Part shown: positions 1 to 10,739 of the stretch, one piece after another
Position numbering within the stretch: position 1 is the stretch's first letter
How the letters are laid out: every line of letters starts with the position of its first letter
Assembly: GCA_049999805.1 (NCBI GenBank)
Contig: JBNGIO010006231.1
Span: forward strand, 124,451 to 188,450
Direction of reading: 5' to 3'
Origin: Folioceros fuciformis
Lineage: Eukaryota > Anthocerotophyta > Anthocerotopsida > Anthocerotales
Length of the DNA stretch: 64,000 nt
Made by a program: the position numbers and the translations under genes
Notes under the pieces: generated by a model
Databases searched by the model: none
What the model was told of the DNA's origin: nothing
The model's input: only the letters and a program-made list of their open reading frames with translations

Positions 1-101
1 GGTCTAAAAAGTTTTGCTACCCTGAGCAGCATTTGGCATCCTTTTGATCCGATCCGCCACATTGCAGCGTGCAAAGTTCCTCATTTCTTCTCTGTGGCCA
101 G

Positions 102-1952
102 GCTCTCAATTCCCCTTGGGATGTGTGTTTCCATGAGGGTAATAATGCTGTCTACATTGCCATGGCTGGTCAACACCAAATCTGGGAGCACACACTCTCA
201 GATTCTGTCTCTAAAGTTTTCAGTGGGGACGGATACGAACGCAATCTCAATGGCCGGAGGTGACATATGTTTGTGCCTGGGCTTGTGATGAGGTACTTAC
301 AGGTAATTGTTTTTCCTGAGATGGGGTTCTGGCTGTGCAGAGGATCGGATACGTCCTATGCCCAACCATCTGGACTGTCCCTGTCACCCGGTACGAGCCA
401 CTAAGCTCTACTTGAACTGTTTCCCTGTGACGCTTCTGCTGGAACGCTGTGACGAGTCTCTGCACTTTGGTGTCTTTTTGTAGACATGAAGAAAATGTTC
501 GTAGCAGACAGCGAGAGCAGCTCTGTCAGAACTGTTGATCTCACCACCGGCGGCTCCGTGCTGCTGGCTGGTGGCGATCCAAACTTTTCCGACAATCTAT
601 TCCAGGTAGGCGGCTGGCTGAGATATCTGATGTGCAAATGAACTTGCTACAAGCATCCAACCCTGTTTGTCGAAGTACGTACAGTTTGGAGACAAAGACG
701 GAGTTGGAACTGGTGCACTGCTTCAGCATCCTTTGGGGGTCCTGTACGGATCCGACAACCTCGTCTACATTGCAGACTCCTACAACCACAAGGTACTGAA
801 TCCTGGACAGGACGGAGAACCGGTTGAAGCTTGCTACTTTGAAGGCAGGAACCAGCTAAGCCCGCGTTTCCTTTCCTGGCCTCAGATCAAGGTCCTGGAT
901 CCAAGTACTAATCGAGTAAGCACTGTGGCCGGAAATGGAGTGGCTGGATTTCAAGATGGGGGTGCTACTTCATCACAGGTATTTCTAGATACATCCGGCA
1001 ACCAAGATACTGACTGATATTCAATAGGAGCTGACGACTTTGCTCGCTCACAAGCAGCTCTCCGAGCCAGCTGGCCTTGCACCCGGTTTGGATGGTGAGT
1101 TTGCCGTCTGCCCACATCTGTATGAACCATTCAGTAGCTGTCCACGTGCATAGACACAGATTAGTGACAAGTAGCGTACTTGGTCCAGGCAAAGTGTACG
1201 TTGCCGATACCAACAACAGTGTCATCAGGGTGATCAGCACTCTGGATGGAGCAGACGGCAGGAAAATAGAGACATTGGAACTGAAGGGAGTTGAACCTCC
1301 AGTCCAAGGCCCTCAAACTGGCCGTCGCCGACTCAGGCGACGAGCCCCAGTGGACACACAGGTGGTTCGGTTGGAACCAGTTCTGGCAGCAAAAGGAGAC
1401 TTGCAGCTGCGGATTGCGCTTCCTTCGGGATATCACATGAGCAAGGTGCACATGACGGCTTGCGACTCTGCTTCAGCAGTGACGTTGTCTTGGCCTGCTT
1501 TATTTCCCGCAACTGCTTCTTGCCCTTCATCCTCGAATGTACTGTCATTGCAGGAAGCCATCAGTAAATATGAGGCGGAGTTCGATGCTGACAGCGGTGT
1601 GAGCGTACAGCCAGCTAGCGGCGAGATTAATTCGGCCGGAGAAGCTACCATCCACTTTTCTCGGGAATGGAGGGCGTCTGCAGTGCGCGTATCATGCAAA
1701 GTCAGTTTTGCTTACCAGAAGCTCGTTAGCGGTGGTGGCAAATCGCAGACGTTGCGTTCTAACGTAGATATTGCTGATCCGCAGGTCTACTACTGTCAGG
1801 AAGATGAGGTTTGTCTGTACAAGGCTCTAGCATTTGATGTACCTTTCGCTACCGAGATTTCAGAACAAGCTTCCTCGGTGGTACCCCTCTCCTTCACAGT
1901 GCAGCCACCAGAGAATGGAGGGTTTGACCCACTGTCAAGCGGAAAGTTGTAA
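102..1952 (+). CDS. SOQ1: SOQ1 (suppressor of quenching 1), 3' part: NHL propeller and C-terminal domain
   Basis: SOQ1 is a thylakoid protein that prevents slowly reversible photoprotective quenching (qH); its thioredoxin-like, NHL beta-propeller and C-terminal domains face the lumen. Only the 3' part lies here; the HAD, membrane and thioredoxin-like parts must be to the left. I read exons 102-259, 341-390, 484-605, 685-792, 886-978, 1058-1094, 1189-1445, 1554-1700 and 1785-1952, phase-consistent, giving 379 residues. Four NHL repeats are visible (SPWDVCF...[20 protein letters not shown]...[16 protein letters not shown]...[32 protein letters not shown]), then [11 protein letters not shown] and the closing [12 protein letters not shown] segment with its cysteine pair. 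These match plant SOQ1 closely from memory. The last two introns (1446-1553, 1701-1784) are multiples of three without stops, so the 3' end also reads as one long frame. The gene converges on Maf, 135 bp away. Confidence 0.9.
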
Positions 1953-2087
1953 GAACAGGCCTCAAAATGGAATGTTTGTGGTGGAAAGCCTCAACCACTT
2001 AACGTGCGTCAGCCAGTTTGGCGTGCACAAATTGTCTGATGAGTTGAGAACACCAAATTCACCTACTGAGGATTGGAATATTCGGAA

Positions 2088-3672
2088 TTACCGAACAACT
2101 GTAGATTTCTGCACTTCGCCACCGTCCGCAGGAATTATCCCAGCCTTGATCAAAGTGTCGAATTCTACAGCGAGCCTGCACATGCCACAGTTAAACCTTC
2201 GCACGTCTTCTCTAACCTCAGTCATAAACACAGTTTATTGAATGGAAAACACCAGCCAAGGTATTAGCACATACCTGTGCACTGGAAGCCCCATCACGTT
2301 GAAATAGCAGCCAACGATTCCTTTGACGAATGACCCACCGATGCCCTGCAGATCGTATTCATACTGTCAGCATCCAACGTTCCGCGCATCTACACCGGCA
2401 CCTTGTGAGTGATGAGTAAGCACCTGAATGCCATAAGCCCCAGCCTTATCCATCGGCTCTCCAGAGGCAATGTAGGCTGCGATTGCGGCCTCTTCCAGGA
2501 CACCAAACTCGACCTGCAGGGGGGAAGCATCAACTGTTCAGAGTCAGTCTTACAGTAGCTCCACAGAAAGAAAGTGATAATGAAAAATGTCAGCCAATAC
2601 TAAAACGGATGACAGATCTGAGCACCTCAGTTTTTTCCCAGAAGGAACGAATCAAAGGTGGCCGTTGAGACACAACATCTGGAACCATAAGAGTCCCATA
2701 AAGTGAGCAGGCTCCTAACGGTCATTGCTGGCTCAGCAGGAGAGAAAGGGAAGCGGATCTTGCTGTCACCTGGAGCACCCGGAAGCAGAAAAGCAACTCC
2801 TGTATACACCACATGCTTACGACCTGATCTTGTAGAAAGTTAGTCATGGACACACATGAGCCAACGAAGGTTTAGATCCAAGCCAGAGAATTTCAAACAT
2901 CTCACCACTTAGAGAGGACAACATCCTGAAAGCATCTTCCTTATCTCGTGGCTTTTCCAAAATCAGACCCTGTGAAAACGGTCACCCCTATCACCGTGAA
3001 GTTCGTACTGCCAGAGACAATCAAGGACCAACTTCCAGCTACGAACTACGCGCAGCCGGACGGGATCACATACATCAATCTCAACCACGGTATCCGCGCC
3101 TATGATCACATCTGCTTTACTACCATCTTGTGCCTGCGAGCAAACAACAGGGTGTTATCAGCTGCATGAAGCGAGCGCGTTCAATGAGAAAATTCAAGGG
3201 CAGTTGCTTACAGACTACGATTTCTAACAGATATCGACAGTCACATGGTACCAGAACAAGAAGTCAGTTTGAATGAGGTATAACCTTGGATGGACGCAAT
3301 GACACTTCGATCGCTTTGTGAGTAGCTGTCTCAGCTGCATAGTCTTCGGAAAAGAAAGACTCCTGATTAGAAACCATCGCTGATACCGTTTGTACTCATG
3401 TCTAGGTAACAGTCTAAGTACATACCTCCAGCACACGAGAACTCTGACTTGTCCAACAGCTCGTCAAACGTAGAAGGGATCACCTCGGCTCGCAAGCCCT
3501 ACAGAGAATGCGCCAGGATCAAGGTCCACCACGACACATGACAATTCTTGGCTTCCACGACAAACTCGGAAGTGAATCTCACCAGACCCCGGAAGAGCTC
3601 AGCTCTCCGAGGAGACGCTGATGCCAACACAAGTCGCTTGGTTGATAGCAGAGGCAAGTGCTGAATCAACAT
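2088..3672 (-). CDS. Maf-like nucleoside triphosphate pyrophosphatase (ASMTL/Maf family)
   Basis: Maf proteins hydrolyse non-canonical or modified nucleoside triphosphates to monophosphates (house-cleaning). Ten exons on the minus strand: 3672-3583, 3498-3426, 3343-3285, 3133-3074, 2969-2906, 2823-2770, 2678-2626, 2513-2424, 2345-2275, 2175-2088; they sum to 702 nt, a 233-residue protein, the usual family length. Visible signatures: [18 protein letters not shown] near the N-terminus (substrate loop), [26 protein letters not shown] (catalytic acidic motif), [22 protein letters not shown], and [14 protein letters not shown] followed by [21 protein letters not shown]. The start ATG at 3672 gives a short N-terminus before the motif and no obvious transit peptide. 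The 3285 donor (gttata) is weak but the frame requires it. Its start is 149 bp from the divergent ANKRD39-like ATG. Confidence 0.9.
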
Positions 3673-3821
3673 GGTGCGCAACTGCAGAATCAGCGACCTG
3701 AGAACGTACGACGTGCGTGCCGCTCTGTGCAATCAGGCACGCAGTCCTTCCTGAAGGCGAAAATTGGTTAGGCGAGTCATGATTGTTTTCAACCGCAGAA
3801 GCAGAAACAATTGGAAACGCC
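3673..3821. promoter_or_regulatory. Short divergent (bidirectional) promoter between Maf and ANKRD39-like genes
   Basis: Only 149 bp separate the two outward-facing ATGs (3672 minus, 3822 plus), so both 5' UTRs and core promoters must fit or overlap here. I see no clear TATA box. Shared regulation is an inference from spacing alone. Confidence 0.5.
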
Positions 3822-4610
3822 ATGGCGAGTCGGACTGACCCTGAGAGCTGCTCGTGCTGTCAAGGACCGAGGCATGGCGTTGATGAGTCGCTGGAGGAGA
3901 TGGACTTCCAGAAGAGCTTGCACGGAGCTGCTCATTCCGGAGATGTAGTGAGAATACGAGGGTTGCTGGAACGTGGTGCCGAAGTGGACGGCCCAGATGG
4001 AAATGCGTACTCCCCGCTGCATTTCGCGGCCAGAAACGGTCATGTTGAAGCTTGCCGCGTCCTGCTAGAGGTGCTTGCCAAACAACCGTCTATGATCTGC
4101 TTGCCCTCCTGCTGGAAGATGTTAGGGGCTGAAATTGTGTCCCTGCAGAACAAGGCTTCTGTCGACAGAAGGACGAGGGCGGGTCAAGCGACGAGTCTTC
4201 ATCGAGCAGCTCATGAGGGGCATGAGCAGGTGGTGAAGCTGCTTTTGCAGAGTGGAGCCAACCCCCTGTGCCAGGACAGTGATGGATGTACTCCTTTGCA
4301 CAAAGCAGGTACGTATGAAGCGTGTCTTGAAGGATCTAGTCTTTGTGCTTCAATACTAAGCTGCTCACATGTTGCCTTGGTTCATTTCTTGCTGTTCCAG
4401 CAATGCGGGGTCACTTACGGACGGTAGAGCTGCTGACAACATCTTGTCCTCAAGCTCTTCAAATTCCTGACAAGCACGTAAGCTCTTTGTCAATTATTTC
4501 CATGAGCCTGTCCAATGACCTAGCTGACAGTTTTGCTTTAGCAGGGACGTTTGGCCAACGATTGTTCCATAGGTGCTGTGGCTCGTCATCTGCAGAGAAG
4601 AGACTCGTGA
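3822..4610 (+). CDS. Ankyrin-repeat protein, ANKRD39 type
   Basis: Four exons, 3822-4070, 4149-4308, 4401-4477 and 4545-4610, sum to 552 nt and encode 183 residues, about the size of animal ANKRD39. The order of motifs also matches that family: an N-terminal Cys-rich start (SCSCCQGPRHGV), the signature ESLEEMDFQKSL, then ankyrin units NAYSPLHFAARNGHVEACRVLLE, TSLHRAAHEGHEQVVKLLL, DGCTPLHKAAMRGHLRTVELL and a short tail with GRLANDCS. I chose the ATG at 3822 because upstream in-frame codons lack a Met. Intron 1 (4071-4148, 78 nt) is a multiple of three and stop-free. The biochemical role of ANKRD39 proteins is poorly defined; ankyrin repeats mediate protein contacts. It converges on ATP11 (ends 4775). 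Confidence 0.85.
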
Positions 4611-4653
4611 AGGAAGATCAAACATGGCGCTTTTTGCTACAAAATCATACTTG

Positions 4654-4701
4654 GAGCAGTGCTTTGAGCAGTGCTTTGAGCAGTGCTTTGAGCAGTGCTT
4701 T
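4654..4701 (+). repeat. 12-bp tandem repeat, four copies
   Basis: Four exact copies of gagcagtgcttt lie just downstream of the ankyrin gene, in the gap between its stop and the 3' end of ATP11. The array may fall in a 3' UTR. Confidence 0.9.
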
Positions 4702-4774
4702 GAGCAACCACCACGACAAGTAGCCTCCCACGGTGGATCGTTGGCAAACCAAGTGAAACAGACGCTTCAGTAAA

Positions 4775-5775
4775 TTATGCTGATCCAATGCCCAGTTCTC
4801 GAAGCACCTCCTTGAAATCAAACTCTTCACTCTGTTTGTTGAAGCTCTGGACATGTCTGTACCTGTTGTCATCCAAATAAAACGAATGTGCAACTTCCAA
4901 AAGACTCTTGGCCTGCAAGAAAAGTGCCAGAACAGCTGGTTGGAGACATACACCCAGGACAAGTACCAACGAATCGAGCCAAAGCTGAAGTGCTGTGCTA
5001 TAACCTGTGTATCGGATAACTGGCTGGTGAAGACAATATCCCCACGCACCAGGACCAGCCCCTTGCTTTCAGCAAGCTCTTGGTGGTGTGTCACAGTGAA
5101 GTAAGGGGAAGCGTCTGATCCACGTACCCGAAAATCCTCCAAACTCGTAAACAGCAAGTGAGGTATCTGCGCTGAAAGGAAAGGAGGGCCACAACATGGT
5201 CTGTCAACTCTCGACCTTCCTCATCAAAGAGAGCAATGTGGTCAGGATGGCGTCAAGAACCAACCTTGGGACAGCATGGACACATAACCACTTCCTTTGC
5301 GCAGAGGGATGACGAACAGAGGGCTACCACAGCAACGAAATCAGAGTCCAAGCAAATCCATGGGTTCCAGAACACGCAAGCATCATTGTCAGAGCCTACC
5401 ACTCTTTGGCTCGATGGGAGAAGCGGCTGAAAAGGTCTTTCCCCATGACCGCACTTATGTGACCTCGTCCGATGTGATACTGCCCACCCAGCACTGCAAT
5501 TTTGAGATTGGAACATGCAGAATGAAACAATGAAAGCAAGATGCAGGTGGAAAGGAAGGCGCCGGGAATCTGACATCGTTCCAGATGGTGGTGATCTCCG
5601 CGGGGGTGGCATCTTTCACGGTGTCCAGCTTCAGGATAGAGTCCAAGCTCTTTGGCGTGAGAGGGTTGTAGCCGGTGGCGAATTTTGATGTTCCTCTAAT
5701 GGCAGCCCTTCTCCAGCCGGCCACCATGGCAGGGGCGAGGCGCGCCCCTGCCCGCCCGCGCCTTGCCGCCAACAT
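4775..5775 (-). CDS. ATP11: ATP11-family mitochondrial F1-ATPase assembly chaperone (ATPAF1)
   Basis: ATP11/ATPAF1 binds free F1 beta subunits in the mitochondrial matrix so that alpha3beta3 can assemble. Five exons on the minus strand: 5775-5575, 5479-5400, 5323-5265, 5171-5005, 4912-4775; they sum to 645 nt, 214 residues. The N-terminus (MLAARRGRAGARLAPAMVAG) is Arg/Ala-rich and looks like a mitochondrial presequence. The body shows the family order: PLTPKSLDSILKLD, EITTIWNDYH, AKECPLFVIPLRKGSGYVSM, QIPHLLFTSLEDFRVRG, SPYFTVTHHQELAESKGLVL, VRGDIVF and a C-terminal DDNRYRHVQSFN...FDFKEVLRELG. It is shorter than the seed-plant protein as I remember it. It lies downstream of the unknown minus-strand gene at 6178-7760, 402 bp away. 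Confidence 0.9.
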
Positions 5776-6177
5776 GGCAAAAACCAGCCGTGTTCTGGAG
5801 GTTTGAGTTTCACGACGACAGACGTATACATTACCAATTTCACGACGGGAGGACTAAGCCTCAGCGTCGATGGTTGGACGAGCGGAATGGAAATGATGTC
5901 ACAGTGCTTGCTTTCCTCTTTGTGCGAAAAATTTAGAGGGCACGCATAGAAATGGCCATCGCTCTACGAGCTGGGACAAGTACGATTTCTCAAGGAACAG
6001 GTCATACGAATGCATTATCCTTTCAGATGGACAGAAACAAGCTTTTCTCCATCACTAACTTAGCTTCATACAAATCACACAACAACCCGAGCAAGACAGC
6101 AGGGGAGGGCATGAGACAACAACACGATGACAAAGTCCAGTCCTAGCAAAAGCTTCAGTCAAAGCTCTTCTCATGTA
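5776..6177. other. Intergenic, ATP11 promoter side
   Basis: No gene seen. It lies between the ATP11 start and the 3' end of the next minus-strand gene, so it should contain the ATP11 promoter and the upstream gene's 3' UTR. Confidence 0.5.
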
Positions 6178-7760
6178 CTACATTCCCACTCGGAACAATT
6201 CACAATAGTACGCAAGTACGAGGAACAAAAAGCCCAGCACGATCACCCAGGGCACTCCAAAACGTACGTTGGCCCAAAGCTCTCCACTTGGCTGCTGGTC
6301 GAGGTCAGATGCTGGAGCCGCAACCACGGTTGCCTTCACAACCTGGACAGACGAGTCGAGTGTGCCCAGCAAAACCTTAGGAGCAGAGACCACCACCCCT
6401 GGTCGGACCTCTTCACTGATGTTGCTCAACCCTTTGTGAGCAACTCTTTGCAGCGGTTCCCAATCCTTTGGGTCATCCATGAGGAATTGTTCAACAACGT
6501 CTCTGGCTTCAGACACAGCCTTCAAGGCCTCCTTGAAGCCGCCTGCTGGGGTGACTAGTTTCTCCGTCTCTGCCTCTTTCTCGGGAAGAGCGCCTTTCTC
6601 TACTGCAGATTCACCATTGCTCTCTGCCTCTTTTTTAGGGAGAGCAGCATCTTTCTCTACCGCAGACTCACCATTGCTCTCTGCCTCTCTTTCAGGAAGA
6701 GCAGCATCCTTCGCTACCGTAGACTCACCAGTGCTCCCTGCCTCTTTTTCAGGAAGAGCAGCATCTTTCTCTGCCGCTGACTCACCATCGCTCTCTGCCT
6801 CTACTTCAGAAGGAGCATCTTTGTCTACCGCCGAGTCACCATCGACCTCTGCCACTTTTTCAGGAAGAGCATCTTTCTTTACGGCAGACTCACCATCGCT
6901 CAATGGTGAGGCTGGCTTCACCGAGAACACCCTCTCCGACTCCCTTGCTGGAGTGGTGGGCTGGGCTACTGCCGTCTCCGGTAGCTGCAACAGGTCCAGA
7001 AGGTGGGTAGCGGCCGCAGGAGAAGAAGCCCTCGGGTGAAGCAGATGACTAGAGATGAGATCTGGATCCAAGACCTTAGAACTCCTGTCAGCCGGTCTCT
7101 CACTTTGCACCCTGGAGGGGGTTGGTGATGGCGAACCAGGCGGCTTGCTGGGGGACAGAAGTAGCTTGTGGGCAGTCTCTACGGAAGTTGTTATGCTGTC
7201 CTTCACCGTCTCCAAACTGATGGAAGGACTGCCATCCCCAAGAAGCACCTCTCGTTTGTCAACACTTTCCAGCAGAACAGGCTCGACGGGAGTGGGATTG
7301 CTACTCCTCTCGTCATCCTCAGGTGAACCCGAACTGCTGGCGTGCTCCTCCTGAGGAATAGTTGGACTAGTGCTCTCCTCCTCGTCCTCATCATCTACGT
7401 CACTATCAGATGCAGAAGTCTCGTACGCACTCCCAACATCTAGACCCACAGCAGTACAAGTCACCTCCACCAGGCTATCAGGATACGTCACAGGCGTAAC
7501 AATCCTCAAATCCGCCAACCTCTCCTTCACAGGAGCTTCAGGCAACAGCAGCTTATCTTCCACCTGTGCAACAACCTCCCCCCCTCCACTATCCCGACCA
7601 CCACCCACAACCTGCACTCCTTTCCCCGCCTTCTCACCATGCTCATTCCCCCCTTCCCCCCCATCCACACCACGCTTCACACCCAAAACCTTCACCTCAG
7701 CACACAAACTGGGCACTCCATCCTTCTCCCGCAACATCCCATTCACCACAAACCCCTTCA
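6178..7760 (-). CDS. Unknown acidic repeat protein with C-terminal membrane segment (5' end in gap)
   Basis: I do not recognise a family. A long uninterrupted frame on the minus strand runs from the gap edge (7760) to the stop at 6178, about 526 residues. In order it shows: a mixed N-terminal part; an acidic stretch (SASDSDVDDEDEEESTS); a Ser/Pro-rich middle; about six degenerate 18-20-residue units around the core ESAVEKDAALPEKEAE (roughly 6580-6900); a possibly helical stretch (FKEALKAVSEARDVVEQFL); and near the C-terminus a clear hydrophobic span (FGVPWVIVLGFLFLVLAYYC) with only six residues after it. That suggests a tail-anchored or single-pass protein with a large disordered cytosolic part; this is inference. 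The start is lost in the gap. Upstream, an ATG at 8531 opens a transit-like peptide (MAKTALFCATGVPGLLTRP), but no splice path joins them convincingly. Confidence 0.6.
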
Positions 7761-8160
7761 NNNNNNNNNNNNNNNNNNNNNNNNNNNNNNNNNNNNNNNN
7801 NNNNNNNNNNNNNNNNNNNNNNNNNNNNNNNNNNNNNNNNNNNNNNNNNNNNNNNNNNNNNNNNNNNNNNNNNNNNNNNNNNNNNNNNNNNNNNNNNNNN
7901 NNNNNNNNNNNNNNNNNNNNNNNNNNNNNNNNNNNNNNNNNNNNNNNNNNNNNNNNNNNNNNNNNNNNNNNNNNNNNNNNNNNNNNNNNNNNNNNNNNNN
8001 NNNNNNNNNNNNNNNNNNNNNNNNNNNNNNNNNNNNNNNNNNNNNNNNNNNNNNNNNNNNNNNNNNNNNNNNNNNNNNNNNNNNNNNNNNNNNNNNNNNN
8101 NNNNNNNNNNNNNNNNNNNNNNNNNNNNNNNNNNNNNNNNNNNNNNNNNNNNNNNNNNNN
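7761..8160. other. Assembly gap, 400 N
   Basis: Exactly 400 N inside the unknown minus-strand gene. The round number suggests an estimated or default gap length, so any frame that appears to read across it means nothing. Confidence 0.95.
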
Positions 8161-9271
8161 AGACTGAGCAAGAAGCCGAGCAGTCTGGGCACAGATCCAC
8201 GACACCCAACACCCCAAGCCTACCACTCCTGGCCGAAACAGGAGCACAAAAAAAACAGAGCAAGCAACCGGACTGTGCCCAAGATCACACAAAAGAGCAC
8301 GGAATCCCACACCTCCCCCACGCAGCGAGGCGGCGCTAAGTAAGTGAGCGTGCAGGGGCAGGGAGAGATCCCTTCATCAGCCCCGAAATTCCCCCGCGCC
8401 AGGAGCCGGGGCAGGGCAGGCGCATCTGGGAGGAAGACTCGAGTCCCCGGGACCGGGTTGCGACAAATAAGGGAGGGACGGGTGAGAAGTCCAGGGACCC
8501 CGGTGGCACAAAACAATGCCGTTTTGGCCATGGCTGCTCCCAGTAACTTCCCCCTTCCAGCGCCAAGAGTACAGTAGTTGATCGACCAGCACGTGGACGG
8601 GTCGTTTCTTTTTACTACATGTATCACTCTGTGTCGGGAAGCGAGGGTGGTCAAAGGGGTCGGTTGCTGCCCTGCGATAATGTTCAGGTTGCTGCACCAA
8701 TCCGGTCTGTCCTCGCGACCCGCAACTGCGCTCTTTCCTCGCACTTGCCTATATGCCCTGCCCTGCCCTGCCCTACCGTCCCCTCCCCTCCCCGTGCCCT
8801 AGACGTGCCTACCGTCACCTGCCCGCCGCAGTGACGCACCATCATCCTCTCCTCCTGGCCACACTTGGCTTATGCAACAACAACGTCTTAACAGATTGAT
8901 CACTGACCAAACCACTTCTCAAAGATGTTCATGGCCGGCGCTGTCGTTCATGAGACCGATATTCCAGGAGGCTAGTCTCTCTGTGGCCTCTTTCCTGCAG
9001 GATGTCTACCTTTTCGTCCTTCCTGTGGAGGACATAAAGCATGCTTCGAGGAAGGACATCGGTCAAGATGCTATGCTGCTCTTTTCCTCGCTGGTTCCTG
9101 TTCCTTCGCCTGGTACCCGAGAAGGAGTGGATCGATCCCGTTGCTCCCGGTGAAGCTCACGGCAGGATGACCCTTTTACCCCCGGCTGTGGTCCAGCTTC
9201 CGCACTTGGTAGCACTGTCCGGAAATTCACGCGCTGCGCCTGCGACTTCGATTCTCCTGCTGCCGGCTTGA
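8161..9271. other. Gene-poor stretch upstream of the unknown membrane-protein gene
   Basis: No recognisable gene. It contains C-rich tracts (around 8757-8802, repeats of tgccc and cccctc) and a possible minus-strand 5' exon starting at the ATG at 8531. Probably the 5' exon/promoter zone of the gap-split gene. Confidence 0.35.
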
Positions 9272-9700
9272 ATGTTCGAACACACCGAGGACTGTTCGTC
9301 TTCTTCCATGGCCACGCAAGCTTCCCGATACAGGGAGGCTGGGCTGCGCAGCGGTACGGGGGCGGGTGGATTCTGTTCCGTGACTTCCAAAGGGCTGAGT
9401 CTCGCGTGCGTGACGGCATTCGTGGTGGGCTGCATACTCAGCCTTGTGGGAATGGACGTTCCCTTCCGTCAATGCCGTTCTGGCGCAGTGGGAGCCTCCT
9501 CCTCCGTGTCGCCGGTGGGCCTGTTCTTGGGAATCGATCCTGTCCCATGTGGCCTGCTCTTGGAAAATCGCGCCGTGTGGACTCTCGTAGACTGCAGCCT
9601 GGTTGTGGCTGATCCGGCAGAGCTTGGTGCTGCCCAAGGTGATGTCGTCGCTCAGCGGCGTTGTCGGAATTACGCGCTTATCTTTCGCCTCCTCGGGTAG
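9272..9700 (+). CDS. Possible small membrane protein, unrecognised
   Basis: An open frame from an ATG at 9272 (second ATG 9308) encodes 142 residues. The N-terminal half is Ser/Gly-rich and is followed by one convincing hydrophobic span (LACVTAFVVGCILSLVGMDV, about residues 44-63). I recognise no family, and a long frame of similar length is open on the opposite strand (9227-9820), as often happens in GC-rich DNA. It could be a first exon of a larger gene, but I found no downstream exons. Treat it as a candidate only. Confidence 0.2.
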   Translation: MFEHTEDCSSSSMATQASRYREAGLRSGTGAGGFCSVTSKGLSLACVTAFVVGCILSLVGMDVPFRQCRSGAVGASSSVSPVGLFLGIDPVPCGLLLENRAVWTLVDCSLVVADPAELGAAQGDVVAQRRCRNYALIFRLLG

Positions 9701-10673
9701 AACGGTGATGGCGTGGTTCGAGAGAGGAAGGTTAGGAGACGGAGAATCGCATGTAGCAGGCTGGACGGAAGTTTTGCTGAACAAGGCTGTCTGGATGATC
9801 GTCGTCGTGAAAATCTTCACGTCCCGTTACGCGCTTTCTGCGCTCATGGACTAGTAGCCGAGTCCGACTTAGTGCTTCAATCGGGGGGTTGACAATCAGT
9901 CCACACAAGCATGCATTGTCTGGCTGCTCCGAGATGGTGCCATACTTGGAGGTGCTGCGGTCTGTTCTTCTATTGCTCTGCGGTCTTGTGCTTCCGCCGG
10001 GGCGGGCTTGGCCGTGAACCGTATGAACGACACACATAGCACTGACGTATGCTGCTGCAGCAGGAGGAATATTGACGGTGATGCCAGTAAAGCAAGTACC
10101 TCGGCGGGTTCCATAGGTGTGGTAGGCAGGGTTCCACTCTTGCTCACATTCTTCACGCTTCAGCGCCAGGCTATTCCGACCCCAAGAGCTGGAGGATGGC
10201 ATTCGCGCCTCCTGCACGAGGTGCGTTTGTCTGGCAAGCTTGGTGCTATTGGTTTTCTTCATTCCCTTCAGAAGGAAAGCTCGCGGACTGGTAGTCCACC
10301 ATATTGGAGAGGACCAAGAGATTTGAGACGCGCATTCCCCACTTCCTCAGTTGTCCTTGGCTAGCTTCTGTCGAATCGTCTATAAGTGGAGCAGCAGAAG
10401 ACATGAATGAGAGCTACCTAGTGTGGGAGGAAGACCTGCTGCCTTGCAGCTGCTATTTGCAGGTACATCCATATATACTTGTGCAGTCTGTGCCATTGAA
10501 GCCAGCAGTTCGGATGTCTTACTGTCTTTTATCACACTTTTCTCACACATGTACTTGAAAACACCGGTCTTGTGTGTGGCCTGTGCCATCTCAGAGATGC
10601 CAGGGTGGGTGGGTGCTTATGGAAGTCTTCTTGCACCTTCCAACCAAAATCTTAGGTGGATGAAGCCACTCCA

Positions 10674-10739
10674 CTCCGCTCCACTCCCGGAGTGGATGGG
10701 TGTGAGGGGATGGAACGGTGATAGTGTTGTGGAGCGGAG
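10674..10739. repeat. Inverted repeat, 11-bp arms
   Basis: The arms ctccgctccac (10674-10684) and gtggagcggag (10729-10739) are perfect reverse complements with a 44-nt loop. No gene context is known. Confidence 0.7.

Noticed and set aside
6178-8310. A 710-codon frame reading through the 400-N gap
   Set aside because: The gap length is arbitrary, so frame continuity is meaningless, and the residues right of the gap look like intron or untranslated sequence. Only 6178-7760 is kept.
9227-10262. Minus-strand frames of 197 and 176 codons
   Set aside because: No domain, low-complexity and His/Arg/Ser-rich; typical chance frames in GC-rich DNA. The opposite-strand frame at 9272 is only slightly better.
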